DNA of 64,000 nucleotides from Cycas panzhihuaensis (lineage: Eukaryota; Cycadophyta): the NCBI GenBank assembly GCA_023213395.1, contig CM041465.1, positions 38,819,741 through 38,883,740 on the forward strand, read 5' to 3'. Position 1 is the first letter of the stretch. Each line of letters opens with the position of its first letter. The notes beneath the pieces are model-generated. The model was not told the DNA's origin. It did not search any database and saw only the letters and a program-made list of their open reading frames with translations. A program made the position numbers and the translations under genes. Shown here piece after piece: positions 9,640 to 21,347 of this stretch.

Positions 9640-11126
9640 ATGGATACAGCATTAAGTCGAATGCCAAGGCCACTTCTGAAATGCTCGAACTTCTCTTTCC
9701 CAAGTGGCTTGGTGAAGATGTCAGCTAGCTGATGATCGGTCGACTTGTAGACGAGGTCGATTTCACCTTGCTACACATGCTCTCTGATGAAATGGTGATG
9801 GACCTCAATATGCTTGGTGCAAGCGTGAAATACTGGATTCTTAGCAATCTTGATAACATTCTGATTGTCACAATACAACGGTGTTGGGAGTGTTTGCTCA
9901 AGTCCAAGCTCTTCAAGAATCCGTCTAAGCCAAATAGCCTCACATGCTGTGCTGACAGCAGCTTTGTATTCTGCTTCAGTGGAGGAAAGTATAACATTTG
10001 GTTGCTTTTTGCAACTCCATGAAACAATAGCTGACCTAAGGTTGAAACAATACCCTGAGGTGGATTTCCGGCTATCTTGGCATCCAACCCAATTTGAATC
10101 TGAGAATCCTTCCAGTGTGAAGTTCTCGTTGCGTGTGTACTGAAGTCCATACTGCAAAGTACCTTTAAGGTATCTGAGGATGCGTTTTGCAGCATTCCAA
10201 TGTCGCTGATTAGGTTGATCATATATCTGGAACATATTCCAACTGCATATGAAATAGCAGGTCTAGTGTTAGTCAAGTAGATGAGACTACCCACTAGTTG
10301 CCTGAAAAGGGTGGAATCAACAGGTTTTCCTTCTTCATTCATCGACAATTTTGTACCTGTCTCCATGGGCGTTGGTGAAGGTTTGCAATCTTTCATTCTG
10401 AATCGCTGCAAAATGTTCCATATGTACTTGGCTTGAGAAATGAAGATGTGACCTGGCTGCTGCCACACTTCCATACCAAGAAAATAGTGAAGAAATCCAA
10501 GATCTGTCATCTCAAAACTTCTTTTCAAGTCTCTTTGGAGACGCTCAATCAGATTTACATCATTGCCTGTGATAATTAAGTCATCAACATAAAGAACAAC
10601 AATTGTGATGTGCTAGGTTTGAACCTTGATATACAGGTTCGAATCTGATGTTGATCGATGAAAATTGTGCTGCAAAAAGTAGTCATCGATCTTTGAATAC
10701 CAAGCACGTGGCGCCTGTTTTAGACCGTACAAGGCCTTTTAAGGCATGCACAAGATGTTCATTGCCGACAAAAATATATCCGGGAGATTGTTCCAAGTAG
10801 ACCTCCTCAGTCAAATTGCCGTTGAGAAAGGCGCTTTTGACATCCATTTGATATAATGGCCACTTGCATTGGGCAGCTAAGGCCGTAACAATCCTGATGG
10901 TATTCATATTGGCTACTGGTGCAAAAGTCTCAATGTAGTCAATGCCTTATTGCTGTTTGAAGCCTTTAGCAACAAGGCGAGCCTTATGTCGCTCAATAGT
11001 ACCATCAGACTTATACTTGAGTTTATAGATCCACTTACAACTGATGGCTTGTTTGCCAAGTGGTAACTCAACTAAGTCCCATGTGTCATTCTGGTAAATG
11101 GAGTGAATCTTGTCATCCATGGCAGC
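9640..11126 (-). pseudogene. Reverse transcriptase and RNase H of element G
   Basis: RT motifs in order on the minus strand are KHSIYQNDTWDLVELP-like sequence, CKWIYKLKYKSDGTI, ETFAPVANMNTIR, YQMDVKSAFLNGNL and LYVDDLIITGND (near 10600, catalytic D-D intact). The thumb KRSFEMTDLGFLHYFLGMEV follows. RNase H covers about 9690-10235, with GFSDSNWVGCQDSRKSTSGY, SSTEAEYKAAVSTACEAIWL and a C-terminal CDNQNVIKIAKNPVFHA. Frameshifts separate the fingers, palm and RNase H, so no single frame covers the whole. The tail ends just before the polypurine tract. Confidence 0.93.
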
Positions 11127-12815
11127 TTACCACTTTTCGTCTGTACATGCCTCCTCAAAAGTGGAAGGCTCAGGAGCAATAAGCACTTCAGCCATAAGTG
11201 CGTAATTGACAGTGGACGATGGCCGCATTTTGGATGGTCGTTTTCCTTCAACAATCTGTGAATCTGCAATAGTTTGTATGTACCATTTGGGTAGCTTCTT
11301 CGATGATGTAGCTTCATGGTCCTGTGTTGGAGGTGGTTGTTGAACCTCTGATGAAGAAGAAGGAGGACTCAATGAATGTACTAATGAAGATGAGGAGGAA
11401 GAAGAAGCAGCTGGTGCAGATGAAGTACAAGGTGTTGAGGAAGATGAAGGGACCGATTCTTCAAGAATGGCTTTGCCTTTATCAAGGGAGAGAGAAAGAA
11501 TGCTGATGTCGATCTCCCTATTGTCTTCTGCAAAGACAACGTCTCGTGAAGTATGCATCTTTTTGGTAAGAGGATCAAATAATCAATATGCTTTACTGCT
11601 AGGAGCATATCCGACAAAGATGCATTTGAGACTTTTGTCGTCGAATTTCCGACGTTGCTTATGAGAAATGTTCATATAGGCCGTACATCCAAAAGTTCGT
11701 AAATGACTGACCATTGGTTTCTAGCCAGTCCAGGACTCCTCGGGTGTCATACCCGAAAGTGCAGAAGTTGAGCTGCGATTTGACAAGTATACAACAGTAA
11801 GAAGTGCTTTTGCCCAATATGATAATGAGAGACCTTTGGCATGGATCATAGCTTTTGCTCGACTGACCAAGGTTCTGTTCATTCTTTCTGCTACACCATT
11901 CTGTTGTGGTGTGTATGGGGTAGAAAATTGGCATTTGATGCCATTTTGAATACAGAATTGACTAAAGTCCTTGGACGTATACTCGCCAACATTATCTGTA
12001 CGGAGTATTTTGATTTGCATGCCTGATTTATTTTCAACCGCAAGTTTAAATTCCTTAAACTTGTTCAAAGCTCCTGACTTATGTTTTAGAAAGTAGACCC
12101 ACACTTTATGTGAGAAATCATCAATGAATGTCATGAACAATGATGATACTCCATGAGATTGAGTTGTCATGGGACCACAAATGTCAGAATGCACAAGCTG
12201 AAGTGGATGTTGTACTCTCCAGGCCTTACCTTTCTCAAAAGGTTCTCGATGTTGCTTCCCCATAAGGCATGATTCGCAAAGGTAGTTACCCCCATAAATT
12301 TTGGGTAAGCCATAAACCAAATTGTGTTTGAACATCTCCCTGATGCTGTCAAGATTCAGATGTCCAAGTCTTTCATGCCACAGTTGAGTTTTATTTATAG
12401 AATGGGAGACGTATGCATGTGAAGATCCAGATGTTGTGCCTAATTTGTAGAGGCCACGATCTTCATGACCAATTGCAACAATCTGGTCATCTTTGTTCCT
12501 GATGATACACTTTCTATCTTTAAAGAGCACACTCATCTGCTGCTTATCAAGCTGACTGACAGACAATAAGTTTTTAGGCATTCCAAGAACTAGGAAAACA
12601 TTTCCATTAGGTAATGCAGAATGTTCATCAAGAGGCGTAATTTGTCCTACACCTGATATTTCGATAGTGGCATTATCCCCAAATGTCACTGTTTCTCCCT
12701 GACATTCTTGAAAATTTGATAATATATTAGCATCACCTGTCATATGACGTGATGCGCCAAAGTCAATGATCCAAGTATTATCATTGTGGCAGCCACTGTA
12801 TGCAAAAAAGGTCAT
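11127..12815 (-). pseudogene. Protease, integrase and linker of element G
   Basis: The stretch 12815-11721 is open for 364 residues. The protease motif WIIDFGASRHMTG has Phe where Ser or Thr normally sits between D and G, an odd active site. The GAG-pre-integrase follows (LWHERLGHLNLDS, YLCESCLMGKQH), then the integrase core with FIDDFSHKVWVYF, LRTDNVGEYTS and GVAERMNRTL. A TAG at 11720 ends the frame after PEESWTG. The sequence continues as SHLRTFGCTAY in the next segment and a Ser-rich linker open at 11558-11127. It is the longest integrase frame in the window. Confidence 0.93.
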
Positions 12816-12959
12816 TTCACTTGAATCATGTTGAGTTGTGTGGCCTTGAAAACCACCACGCTTTGTCCTTCATTGTCGACCACCTCGGAATGCAACCTCG
12901 AGTTGGTCTTTGTCACCTTGACGCTGTCGATGTTGCCGTGGTTGCCGCCGCCGATTCTG

Positions 12960-13803
12960 CTGTCACGACGAAAAATTCGCTGCCGCTGAATTTGTCACGA
13001 GGTTGTTGCAAGTCATATTGACGCTCGTAGTCAGCCGAATGTGGTCAATTTTGCCACACAATGATGTACAACGCCTTGGATTTAATGCTAAGACTACCAA
13101 ATTGTTTCTGAAAGTTCTGCTTGGGCTTGAATTGCTGCTTAGATTTAAACTTCGCAGAGAAAGCACCAGACGTGCTTGCTTCATCTTGCCACGAATAAAT
13201 CTCTTCTTCTTGCAGCAGTAAATGTTCTAACTCATTAAAAGTTAGAATCGACAAAGTTCCATTTCGTGAAATGTCAGAAATAAAACTATTGTACTCTTTG
13301 GGCAAAGCATGAATTGTTGCAGTAACCAGGTCTTCGTTTGTGACTGGTTTGCCAAGTGCTGTCAGTTGATTACTGATAGCTTTAATTGAAGATAAGTAAG
13401 CTGCCATTGGAGCAACATACTTCAAACTAAATAATTTTGCTTTATACATCACAATTGTAAGGCCATCTTTTCGTTCATACAATGAAACGATTATGTCCCA
13501 AGCAATTTTTAAAGTTGTAGTAGATTCAATATTCTGATCAACATTATCACTGACTAATAGATGAATAAATGCGAGTGCAACCTCATCTTTAGCTTTAAAA
13601 GAAGATAAGGCAACAGGATCTGCTGGAATCAAATTTTGAGGATTAACTAGATCAGGAGTGGATTCTGGTTTGGCGATTTCGCCTGATACATAACCCCATA
13701 ATTCATTCATAATCAACAAGTTTTTTGCTTGCTTTTTCCAAGTGAGATCATTTTCAGCACCTGTCAATTTAATGGTGTTTGCATTTAGCATCTGAGTCGC
13801 CAT
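12960..13803 (-). pseudogene. Gag of element G
   Basis: The start at 13803 (MATQMLNANTIKLTG) is chosen because it aligns with the gag starts of A and C. The open frame extends 20 residues further upstream to 13863 without support. The gag domain contains LLIMNELWGYVSGEI, FKAKDEVALAFIHLLV and SSIKAISNQL-like segments. A frameshift near 13060 breaks the zinc knuckle, whose remains (LCGKIDHIR) are read in another frame at about 13030-13060. It is related to, but clearly distinct from, the A/C gag. Confidence 0.9.
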
Positions 13804-13861
13804 TTTGAGTGCAGTACCAGATGAAACTTGGAAACCGTTGAGTTGACGCCGCTTAAGTTCC

Positions 13862-14128
13862 ACTCAATATCCAACAAAAGATCAGTACGAGACTGAAAAA
13901 TTTGTGGACGAAATAGAGGACTTGGCTCGCAAGTTTGTCCAATCTGATAACTAGATCAGTATTGACCAAGTTATTGGCACTTTGAGGCAGAGTATGAACT
14001 CTTTTCGAGCCTCCCCACTTAAGTGTTTTAATGAATATAAGTGGGTTGATTTTAGTGCTGAAAAACGTGTGCTTGTAGCCCTGTTTGCTGCCAAAAACTT
14101 TGTCAAAAAAAAACTCCAATTTATAATA
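13862..14128 (+). other. Coding-like plus-strand stretch in the leader of G, unrecognised
   Basis: From 13862 the plus strand reads 89 codons with a single TAG (at 13952). The composition is protein-like, with acidic and basic residues alternating (ETEKFVDEIEDLARKFV, then WVDFSAEKRVLVALFAAKNF). It runs opposite to G and starts just upstream of G's gag start. I do not recognise the family. It may be a captured host exon or a chance open frame, since the minus strand is also open here (13853-14131). Confidence 0.3.
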
Positions 14129-16253
14129 CAATTGCGTTGATTAACAAAGAATGCAACTAAGTGCAAATAATAATCACATAAAGAGATAAAACAGCAGCGT
14201 AAATACCACAATTTTAATGGCTTCAATCAAGCCAAGAACGAAGCGAGTCCACAAAGAACACCTGGGATCAAAAAATTGATCCCTACGCACCAAAAAATCG
14301 CAACTTTTTATTGATCCTTTTCCCTCCTTTTCGATGATGTTGATTTTCACTATGAATGGGTCATCTCGCAGGGAGCCCAGTGAGAAAAAAGAACTTTTAA
14401 ATGATACAATGTCAGGCTTAAAAACAAGCCACAATAATGGTGTTTGAAGCACCAAATTACACTTGATATATTTGTACAAAGTAGTGTGATTAACACACTT
14501 TGAAATTGATCACTTTCTAACTTATAATTAATGACTTAGAACTTAAAGTCATTAAAAACACATTAATTTTTACAAAAAAATGATCAATAAATCGCTTAAC
14601 GATGATGATTTTGATCAAAAAAAGTACTTGCAAATTTTTTATGTTTGTTAGTGTGATTAGCACACTAAACAAAGTGACTATAACAAGCCTCTTTTAATAT
14701 AGTTAAAGATAAAAAACAAAGTAAAAAGAAACTTTACAAATATAAAGTTTTAAAATGAAAGATTAAAAAAGGAATATACTTCAAGTATATTCCACCTTAT
14801 ATAAGATATAGTTATAAAACTATATCAAAATATGAAGAACGATCGAAACTCCGTGCAGTAGCGACGAAGAGGGATTACTAGGTCGGAAATCGAAATTGCC
14901 GTGGGCGAAAGCTACGGGCGCCATCGAAATGGGAGGAACCGTCGTTGAAGACTGAGCCGCCCGTGCACGTGGCTAGGACAGATGAAAGGGCGCCTCCGTA
15001 GGAAGAGAGACGGGAACAAGTGCACGTGGAGCTGCACGAATCGGAGCAACCACGCAGACGGACGGAGCAATTCCGTGAAGAGCCGCAGGACAGCACGTAG
15101 GAGCAGGTCCGTGGAGACGTAGTTGCTTCGGGAGCCAGGTCCGTGAATGTCAGATGGAAGCCGCACGGTGCAAAGGCACGCATGGATGAGCCGCCAGAGG
15201 TCGTAGAGAGTGCAGGAGCCGCACAGAAGGATAAGCCACATTGGAACTGCGCATGTCACACGTTAGAGGGAGCCATGTCCGATGCTGACAAGTTAGTGAA
15301 ATGTCACTTAGTAGGTGGGTGCCTCTCCAGAAGAATTTCCTAGACAGAAATAGCCGCCAAGAAGAGCTGCAAGTAAGGTATTACACAGGCCCCACAAAGA
15401 AAGAAGCAGTGCTCTTGTGTAGGGAGTCCACGGAGGGACAAATGGAGCACGCCAGTTACATAGCCATGGAGGAGGGACGGGCAACAGGAGATAGGGCACT
15501 AAGGCCCTTCAATAAACTTCCTCAACAGGATTTGCCAGTTCTAATCCTACCAAGGATTATGTTCCAATGGGGAGACTTGCAGCGAGATTACACAAACTGT
15601 GGTGTATTCTAGCAATAACACAAATTTCAAACCCTTGGTTATGAAACAAATGCCCTTTTAAATTTTTGTCAATCCTCCAATAACAATAACAAAAGACCAC
15701 TTGAATAGCCTCTTTTTCCTTTGAACCTCCTTTGTAAATTTTTGAAGGTGACAAGTACAATTTTTTTTTAAAAACTAGCTCTTGAAATAATTTATGATTT
15801 CAAGATCCTCTTTGCATTTTGCATATATAGAACTTTGTGAGATTTTTAATCCTCAATAATGACAATGAGAAACCTTATAAGCAACTACCTTTTTCTCCCT
15901 TGTATCCACAATAGAATCTGTTTGTACACAAAGCTTAGGCAAGCAATGCAAAGATTACAACAACTTAGTCTTGTGAAAAAAACACAAGAAAATTAGCTCC
16001 AGATTGCCTACAAACTTAGTATCACCAACCTTTTTTCTGGCCACCGAATTAGTCCTCCAAAAAGTGCAACAATTCAAGACTTTGCATAAAAAATTCTTAG
16101 AAATATTTTCAAGTCATGAATGTAAACCAAGTCCTTCAACATCAAACCTCAAGAATTTACTCTTTGCTCCAACTGGATCGCCTTCGTATGGCGAAGGTCG
16201 TCACCAGGTTTGGAGAAATTCGAAGCCACCAAACCACTTCTCAAATTCCCGCA
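14129..16253 (-). other. Long untranslated leader of element G with a GC-rich island
   Basis: This leader between the primer-binding site (16254-16265) and gag is over 2 kb, long for copia. The part at 14130-14830 is AT-rich. The part at about 14850-15500 is clearly GC- and purine-rich, with recurring CGTGGA/GCACG words. The part at 15600-16250 is AT-rich again. Several overlapping frames exist (for example 15301-15612 plus), but none resembles a known protein. The island may be captured sequence. Confidence 0.5.
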
Positions 16254-16268
16254 GCTCTGATACCAAAT

Positions 16269-16801
16269 TGAAAGACGAGATGGAGACAATACAGGAGCCA
16301 AAATCTATTGAGAAGTCGGAGAGGACATCGAAATGTGAAGGACAATAGACTTAGATTAAAGAAATGATGTAGTATAAAATGAAAGATGATAGGGAGGAGT
16401 ATTGAACCTCAACTCAACCCATCTCAACATACAAGCATGAAGGAGAATTTCTCTCAACACTTCATCTATAAGAAACACTTACAGCAGCATAACTCTTACA
16501 CAAAATACTACATGCCAAAACATGAGAATAGGGCTCCTTATAAAGGAGAATGGATGATCAAGATCTCAACACGTCACTGATCAAGACTAGGAGCCAAATC
16601 TGATTAGGACTCTACTATCTCCAAGGATAAGGATAGAGCCCACAAAAGTTGACTTCTCACAAGCACATGTGAGAAAAGTCACTACATGACAAAAGACAAT
16701 TTTATAATGCAACAAATGACACTTTAGGATTAAGGGCCTAAAGTGACAAAAATATAAATACACAAGGTCAAGACTTAATGCTAGGAATGAAGGTTCTAAC
16801 A
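16269..16801 (-). repeat. 5' LTR of element G
   Basis: This 533-bp LTR is paired with 9095-9629. It lies next to the minus-strand primer-binding site at 16254-16265, with only three bases between, so it is the 5' LTR. It ends at the junction with D, where TCGAT (16802-16806) repeats the target site. Confidence 0.95.
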
Positions 16802-16806
16802 TCGAT

Positions 16807-17792
16807 TATGAAGAAATTTTTGCTCCAGTAGGCAAGATGATCACAATTCAAACTGTCATCACCCTTGCAGCACAGTGTAACTGGAAAATTATACAACTGG
16901 ATGTAAAGAGTGCCTTTCTGAACAAAGATTTGGTAGAGGAAGCCTATATGGAATAATCTCCTAGCTTCATAAAAGAAGGTAGTGAACACTTAGTTTGCCA
17001 ACTAAAGAAGGCTCTTTATGGATTGAAACAAGCTCCTAAAGCTTGGTATGAGAAACTAGATTTCCACCTCAAAGAGAATGGATGCAAAAGATGCGAATCT
17101 AATCCAAGTCTATACATAAAAAAGAAAGAAAAGGATCTAGTCACCATAATTGTTGTTTATGTTGATGATTTAATTGTCACAGGAAATGACGATAGTCCCA
17201 TCAACCAGGTGAAACAAAAAATGGAAGACAAATTCGAAATGTCAAATTTGGGTGAACTACATTACTATTTAGGAATGGAAATATATCAGAAAGAGAATGG
17301 ATTATTTACTCCCCCAAAAAATTATACAAAAAATCTTCTCAAAAGATTCAAAATGGAGGAGTGCAAGCCATGTGCAACTCCTATGGAAACAGGTTGCTCT
17401 CTAGTATCAAATGATAAAGACAAGGCCATTGATGAAACTCTCTACCAACAATTGATTGGAAACCTTATCTATCTCACAACAACCTGACCAGATGTTTCCT
17501 ATTCAATGGGAATTGTCTCTAGATATATGACTAACCCAAAAATTACACACTGAAATGTTGCAAAACGCATCCTAAGATAGGTTTAGGGCACCGTGAACCT
17601 TGAGCTAAATTACAACTAGGTTGTAGAGCCTAAACTAATTGGATGCACTGACTTAGATTGGGCTAGAGACAAATAGGAACGAAAGTCCACAACAGGTTAT
17701 TGCTTTAGCTTAGGCTCAACAATCATATCTTAGAGGAACAAAAAGCAAGCAACTATAGCTCTATCATCCACAAAGGTCAAATACAAGGCAGC
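16807..17792 (+). pseudogene. Element D piece 2: RT palm, thumb and most of RNase H
   Basis: The reading resumes as YEEIFAPVGKMITIQTVI, then [36 protein letters not shown] and VVYVDDLIVTGND near 17157 (catalytic D-D intact). The part at 17023-17487 is open for 154 residues. After it, TGG- and CAG-type stops break the connection and RNase H regions (YMTNPKITH, KSTTGYCFSLGSTII). It ends at SSTKVKYKAA, where gypsy B is inserted with target site GCAGC at 17788-17792. Confidence 0.9.
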
Positions 17793-18629
17793 TGTTGGAG
17801 CATATTGTGACACGCTGGGCTGTGGGAAGACCAGAGAGAGGCTGGGTAACCTTGGTTGTGCAGTGCAGACCGCACGGGGCACGCATGCAAAGAAAAGTGA
17901 AAGAATTCAGCATTCTAGGTATCGTGATGACAAAGTGCACGGTGAGGCACGCAACACGATACGCACCTCCGTGCGTAACGCAAGCAAAACGTAAATGGTA
18001 CACACGAGAAGACTCGATCAAGAAAGCCCGGATGATGTCGCGACGTACGTATGAACGTACGAACGAGTTAAGACAGCCAATTAAGGGAACTAACCAATGG
18101 TTAGGAAGAGGTACGCTTGGATCGAAGGGTATGCTATGACAAATAGTCATAACCCTTCAGCCAAGGGACACCAAAGGAGTGTATTTAAGTGGCTTCACAA
18201 GGACCATTCGGCTAGGGTGAGAGCCAAGTATTCCAGCACACATTGGTACGGAAACCAGTACGCATGACAGCAGCCTAAATGGTGTATATTAATGAGTACT
18301 GTCTGGGTACGCATGTGACAGAGTTAATGTATGAGGCTGGAATGCACAGGGAATGCATTCCAGCACCTTGTGTACAGAAACTTATTGCTTAATAAAATAA
18401 GAGTTGCGTGGAAATTGTGGATTCTCTGTGTTTGCCAAGATCGAATGTGGAATATGTGCCAATCTTTGTATTGTTGTGTACCATTGTGCTGTAATCATGT
18501 GGAAATGTTAATAAATCTATGTGAACTATGTGGATGATGATGTTGACTATGTCCTAAACTAGACTATGACCTGTGTAACCTTGACAAGTGTATTGATCTC
18601 ATAAGGGGTGTGAAATCTAGTAGTCAACA
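17793..18629 (+). repeat. 5' LTR of gypsy B
   Basis: This 837-bp LTR is paired with 34616-35456. The pair is clearly diverged, most strongly in the first 250 bases, where TACGCA and CGTACG words are frequent. GTGTATTTAAGTGG near 18179 may be the TATA region, and CTTAATAAAATAAG near 18388 may be the polyadenylation signal. Open frames inside it are not genes. Confidence 0.92.
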
Positions 18630-18766
18630 TTGGTTCTGTTGCCTACGTCCATTGAGGAGGGACGAGGCCCAGGAGTTTCACAAGGAGGAATGTGTAAAGA
18701 TGAAGACCACAGGCATGCCGTGATGGCAGGCTGTAACTAAGCCTCCGACAGCCAGGGGACCTTTCA

Positions 18767-20420
18767 ATGCCACCTAAGAGGCCTTCAAAGGCAGAAGAGC
18801 CACAAAAGGATACTTCACCTAAAGGGAAAGAAACAAGTAGACAGAGAGCATTATGGTGGTCAAAAGAGTCAAAACTGAGAAGGGCAAGAAGACTAAGTTC
18901 ACAAAATAACGAGACTAAGGGACAGTCCGTTGAAGAATCTGAGGCAAGCGGAGCCCAGACACCTCAGGAACAAGGAGAGGGAAACAATGGCGAACGAATG
19001 GTACTAACACCAGCCCCAATCAAGGATGACCTGTTTAGCCCAGAATATGAAGAAAAACCAAAGGTGGATAAGGAACATAAAGAAACTTTAACAAAAGAGG
19101 AAAGTATACCTGTGGAAGGCACTCCGAAGGACCTAAGTGACAACGAGAAGAAGGCGGAGGAAGGTCCCTCGGCATATTGGGAAAATAAGCTAACAAGGCA
19201 ACTTTTTGAGGATTCATCAGACAGAGGGTCTGATCAGTCATATATAACGGTGACACCATTGACAATACAAGTACCAGGTGTGTTAAAATCTATACATCTA
19301 AAAACCCCATTTAAGAATCCATTATTTGGGAAAGATAATATTGCAGTAAGCACTCCGAGCACATCTCCAAAAGAAAAGAGTGAAGGGAAGGAGGTAGAAT
19401 CCAGTGAGGAGGAGAAAGGGGAAGAATCGTCACTAGGTGGGACACCGGTACAATCTCCTAGGATGGATGACTACAGAGATTTTGGGAAGTTGATCTTCAA
19501 CGACACTTCGGATGCAACCGAACATGTGTATCTATTTCAAAATTTGATCGACGTGAAGAAGATTACAGATGAAGACGAGATAAAAGCCAGATTCGCTTGT
19601 ACATTAAGGAGAGTACCATTGGCATGGTACAAAGAATTAAATAAGAAAGATTCATGGGCAAAGATAAAGAAATCCTTTGAGGAAAGATTTCAGAAATTCC
19701 GGAGCAACGAAGCTGTGGAAATTGCCCTTAGAGAAATTAAACAAAGGCCCGGAGAATCAGTGTTAACCTATATCAGTAGAATGAAAATCATTGCGGCCAA
19801 TATGATCAACGAGATGGTAACAGATCACAATATGAAAAATTATTTTATTAGAGGACTAAATGAGAAACTGAGAGCTTTGATGCATGCACATCCATTAAAG
19901 TCATTCAAAAATGCCCAGGATCTAGCACTTGACTTTGAGATGGAGATGGATGCTTAGGCTAGAGGACACGACCACCTCCTATTGAAATTACAAGAGGAGA
20001 TCAGAGGAATTAAACAAAACCAGTATAACAGGCCCTTCTGCCAGGTAGGTATCAGAAGAGGAATCGGAATTAGAAGCTCTAAGGAAGGAAGTGGCAAGAT
20101 TAAAAATAAGAAATAATAGAGAAGAGGAAGCAACAAAGAAGAAAAAGGATCATGAAGTCAGAGTGGAAAAATGGTGCCACATCTGTGAAGAAAGTTCACA
20201 CACGACTAAAGAGTGTGAACTCAATCCAAAAAATAGTGCATTGCACCAAAGGGACAAATGGTGCCACATATGCGATGTGGATACGTATATGACAAAAGAT
20301 TGTTTCTACAACCCAAGAGGAAAATCATACAGAGGACGAGGTAGGGGAAGGGGAGGCAACCCACCTCGGAATATATACACAACGAGGAGTACACAGGAGC
20401 CCTTGAGGAAGAAATAACCA
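18767..20420 (+). pseudogene. Gag of gypsy B with zinc knuckles
   Basis: The frame 18767-19957 is open for 396 residues. Its N-terminal half is charged and disordered. A retrotransposon-gag domain follows near residues 245-345 (FACTLRRVPLAWYKEL, WAKIKKSFEERFQKF, RPGESVLTYISRM). A TAG at 19955-19957 ends it, but coding continues to 20417 with WCHICEESSHTTKEC and WCHICDVDTYMTKDC. These are two CCHC-like knuckles, the second lacking the usual His spacing. An Arg/Gly-rich basic patch (YRGRGRGRGG) follows. Start at 18767 is the first ATG after the LTR leader. Confidence 0.88.
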
Positions 20421-21341
20421 ATGGGAAGATGTCTCATATGCTTACAATTCGGGCATTGGAAATCCGAATGCCCAACCAAACGGGAATACAAACAAAAACC
20501 GTTCGTATGTAATAACTGTGGACCAAGTGAGCACAAAATAGAAGATTGTAAGGGAAAAACTAAAGCTACCAATCTAATGACAATCATACCGGAGAGTAAA
20601 AATGTAAAACTCCAAAAGAAACAAAAGGAGAAGGAAGACGAAGGATATCCAAATCCACAGACGGAAATGAATCGATTTAGACAAGCAAAACAAGTGTTAG
20701 AAGAATTAGCTCAAGAAGAGACTTCGTTACCAATGGGGAAGCCTGAAACCAAATATGTGTATGTAAGAAAGAATAAGCAAAAGGAGAAAGAAAAAGTACC
20801 AGATGAACCAAAAATACAGCCCCAAATGGTACAGATGGAGGAACTATTCAAAGGATTACCAGCCGAGAACATTCCAAGAATGTTGTTGCTGATGGAAAAT
20901 CTGGTAAAACAGTTGCAATTAACTATTCCTCTATGCCAAGTAATCGATTGGATTAAAGGAGGGATATTACAACGAGGAATTACCAAGAGTCAAAAGGAAG
21001 TGATGCCATCATTCGACATGGATCCCATGGTGACAATGATGGTATTGGGAGAAACATTTCCGAAAGTGATTGTCGATGGGGGCGCAGCCGTGAATGTACT
21101 ACCCACTTCGACATGGCGGAAGTTGGGAAGCCCGAAACTAGAGGCAGCAACATATTCGTTGAAATTGGCCAACGAATTATTGGTGCGACCTGTGGGGAAG
21201 TTGGCCGACATCAAAGTGGATGTGGCAGAAATCGTCGTAAAAATCGACTTTACAATCATAGAAACAGAAAAGAGTGTAAAACCCTATCCAACGTTATTAG
21301 GGAGGCCCTGGCTATACAAGACCCAGTGTCTCCAGAACTGA
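20421..21341 (+). pseudogene. Third and fourth zinc knuckles and protease of gypsy B
   Basis: The open frame of 306 residues begins with CLICLQFGHWKSEC and CNNCGPSEHKIEDC, two further CCHC-type knuckles. With the preceding pair this makes four in series, more than the usual one or two. A Lys/Glu-rich linker leads to an aspartic protease, with PKVIVDGGAAVNVLP as active site (D-G-G in place of D-S/T-G) and a closing LLGRPWLYKTQC flap region. It is in frame from an ATG four bases after the preceding stop. Confidence 0.85.
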
Positions 21342-21347
21342 AAGAAC

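Larger units (their letters stand above)
9095..16801 (-). mobile_element. Copia element G, complete, minus strand, inserted in D
   Basis: The two LTRs are 9095-9629 (535 bp) and 16269-16801 (533 bp), both TGAAAG to TAACA. The target duplication TCGAT is perfect at 9090-9094 and 16802-16806. The primer-binding site (TGGTATCAGAGC, minus) is at 16254-16265, and the polypurine tract CAGGGGGGGTG (minus) lies at about 9629-9639. Gag resembles that of A and C (MLNA-x-TI-x-LTG start, STSGAF before the zinc knuckle), so G is a related copia family. About fifteen LTR differences were seen by eye, suggesting moderate age. Coding frames are broken in several places. Confidence 0.95.

Noticed and set aside
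14878-15612. Several overlapping 60-115 codon frames in the GC-rich part of the G leader
   Set aside because: GC-rich DNA has few stops in all frames; none shows a family resemblance, so only the compositional oddity is reported.
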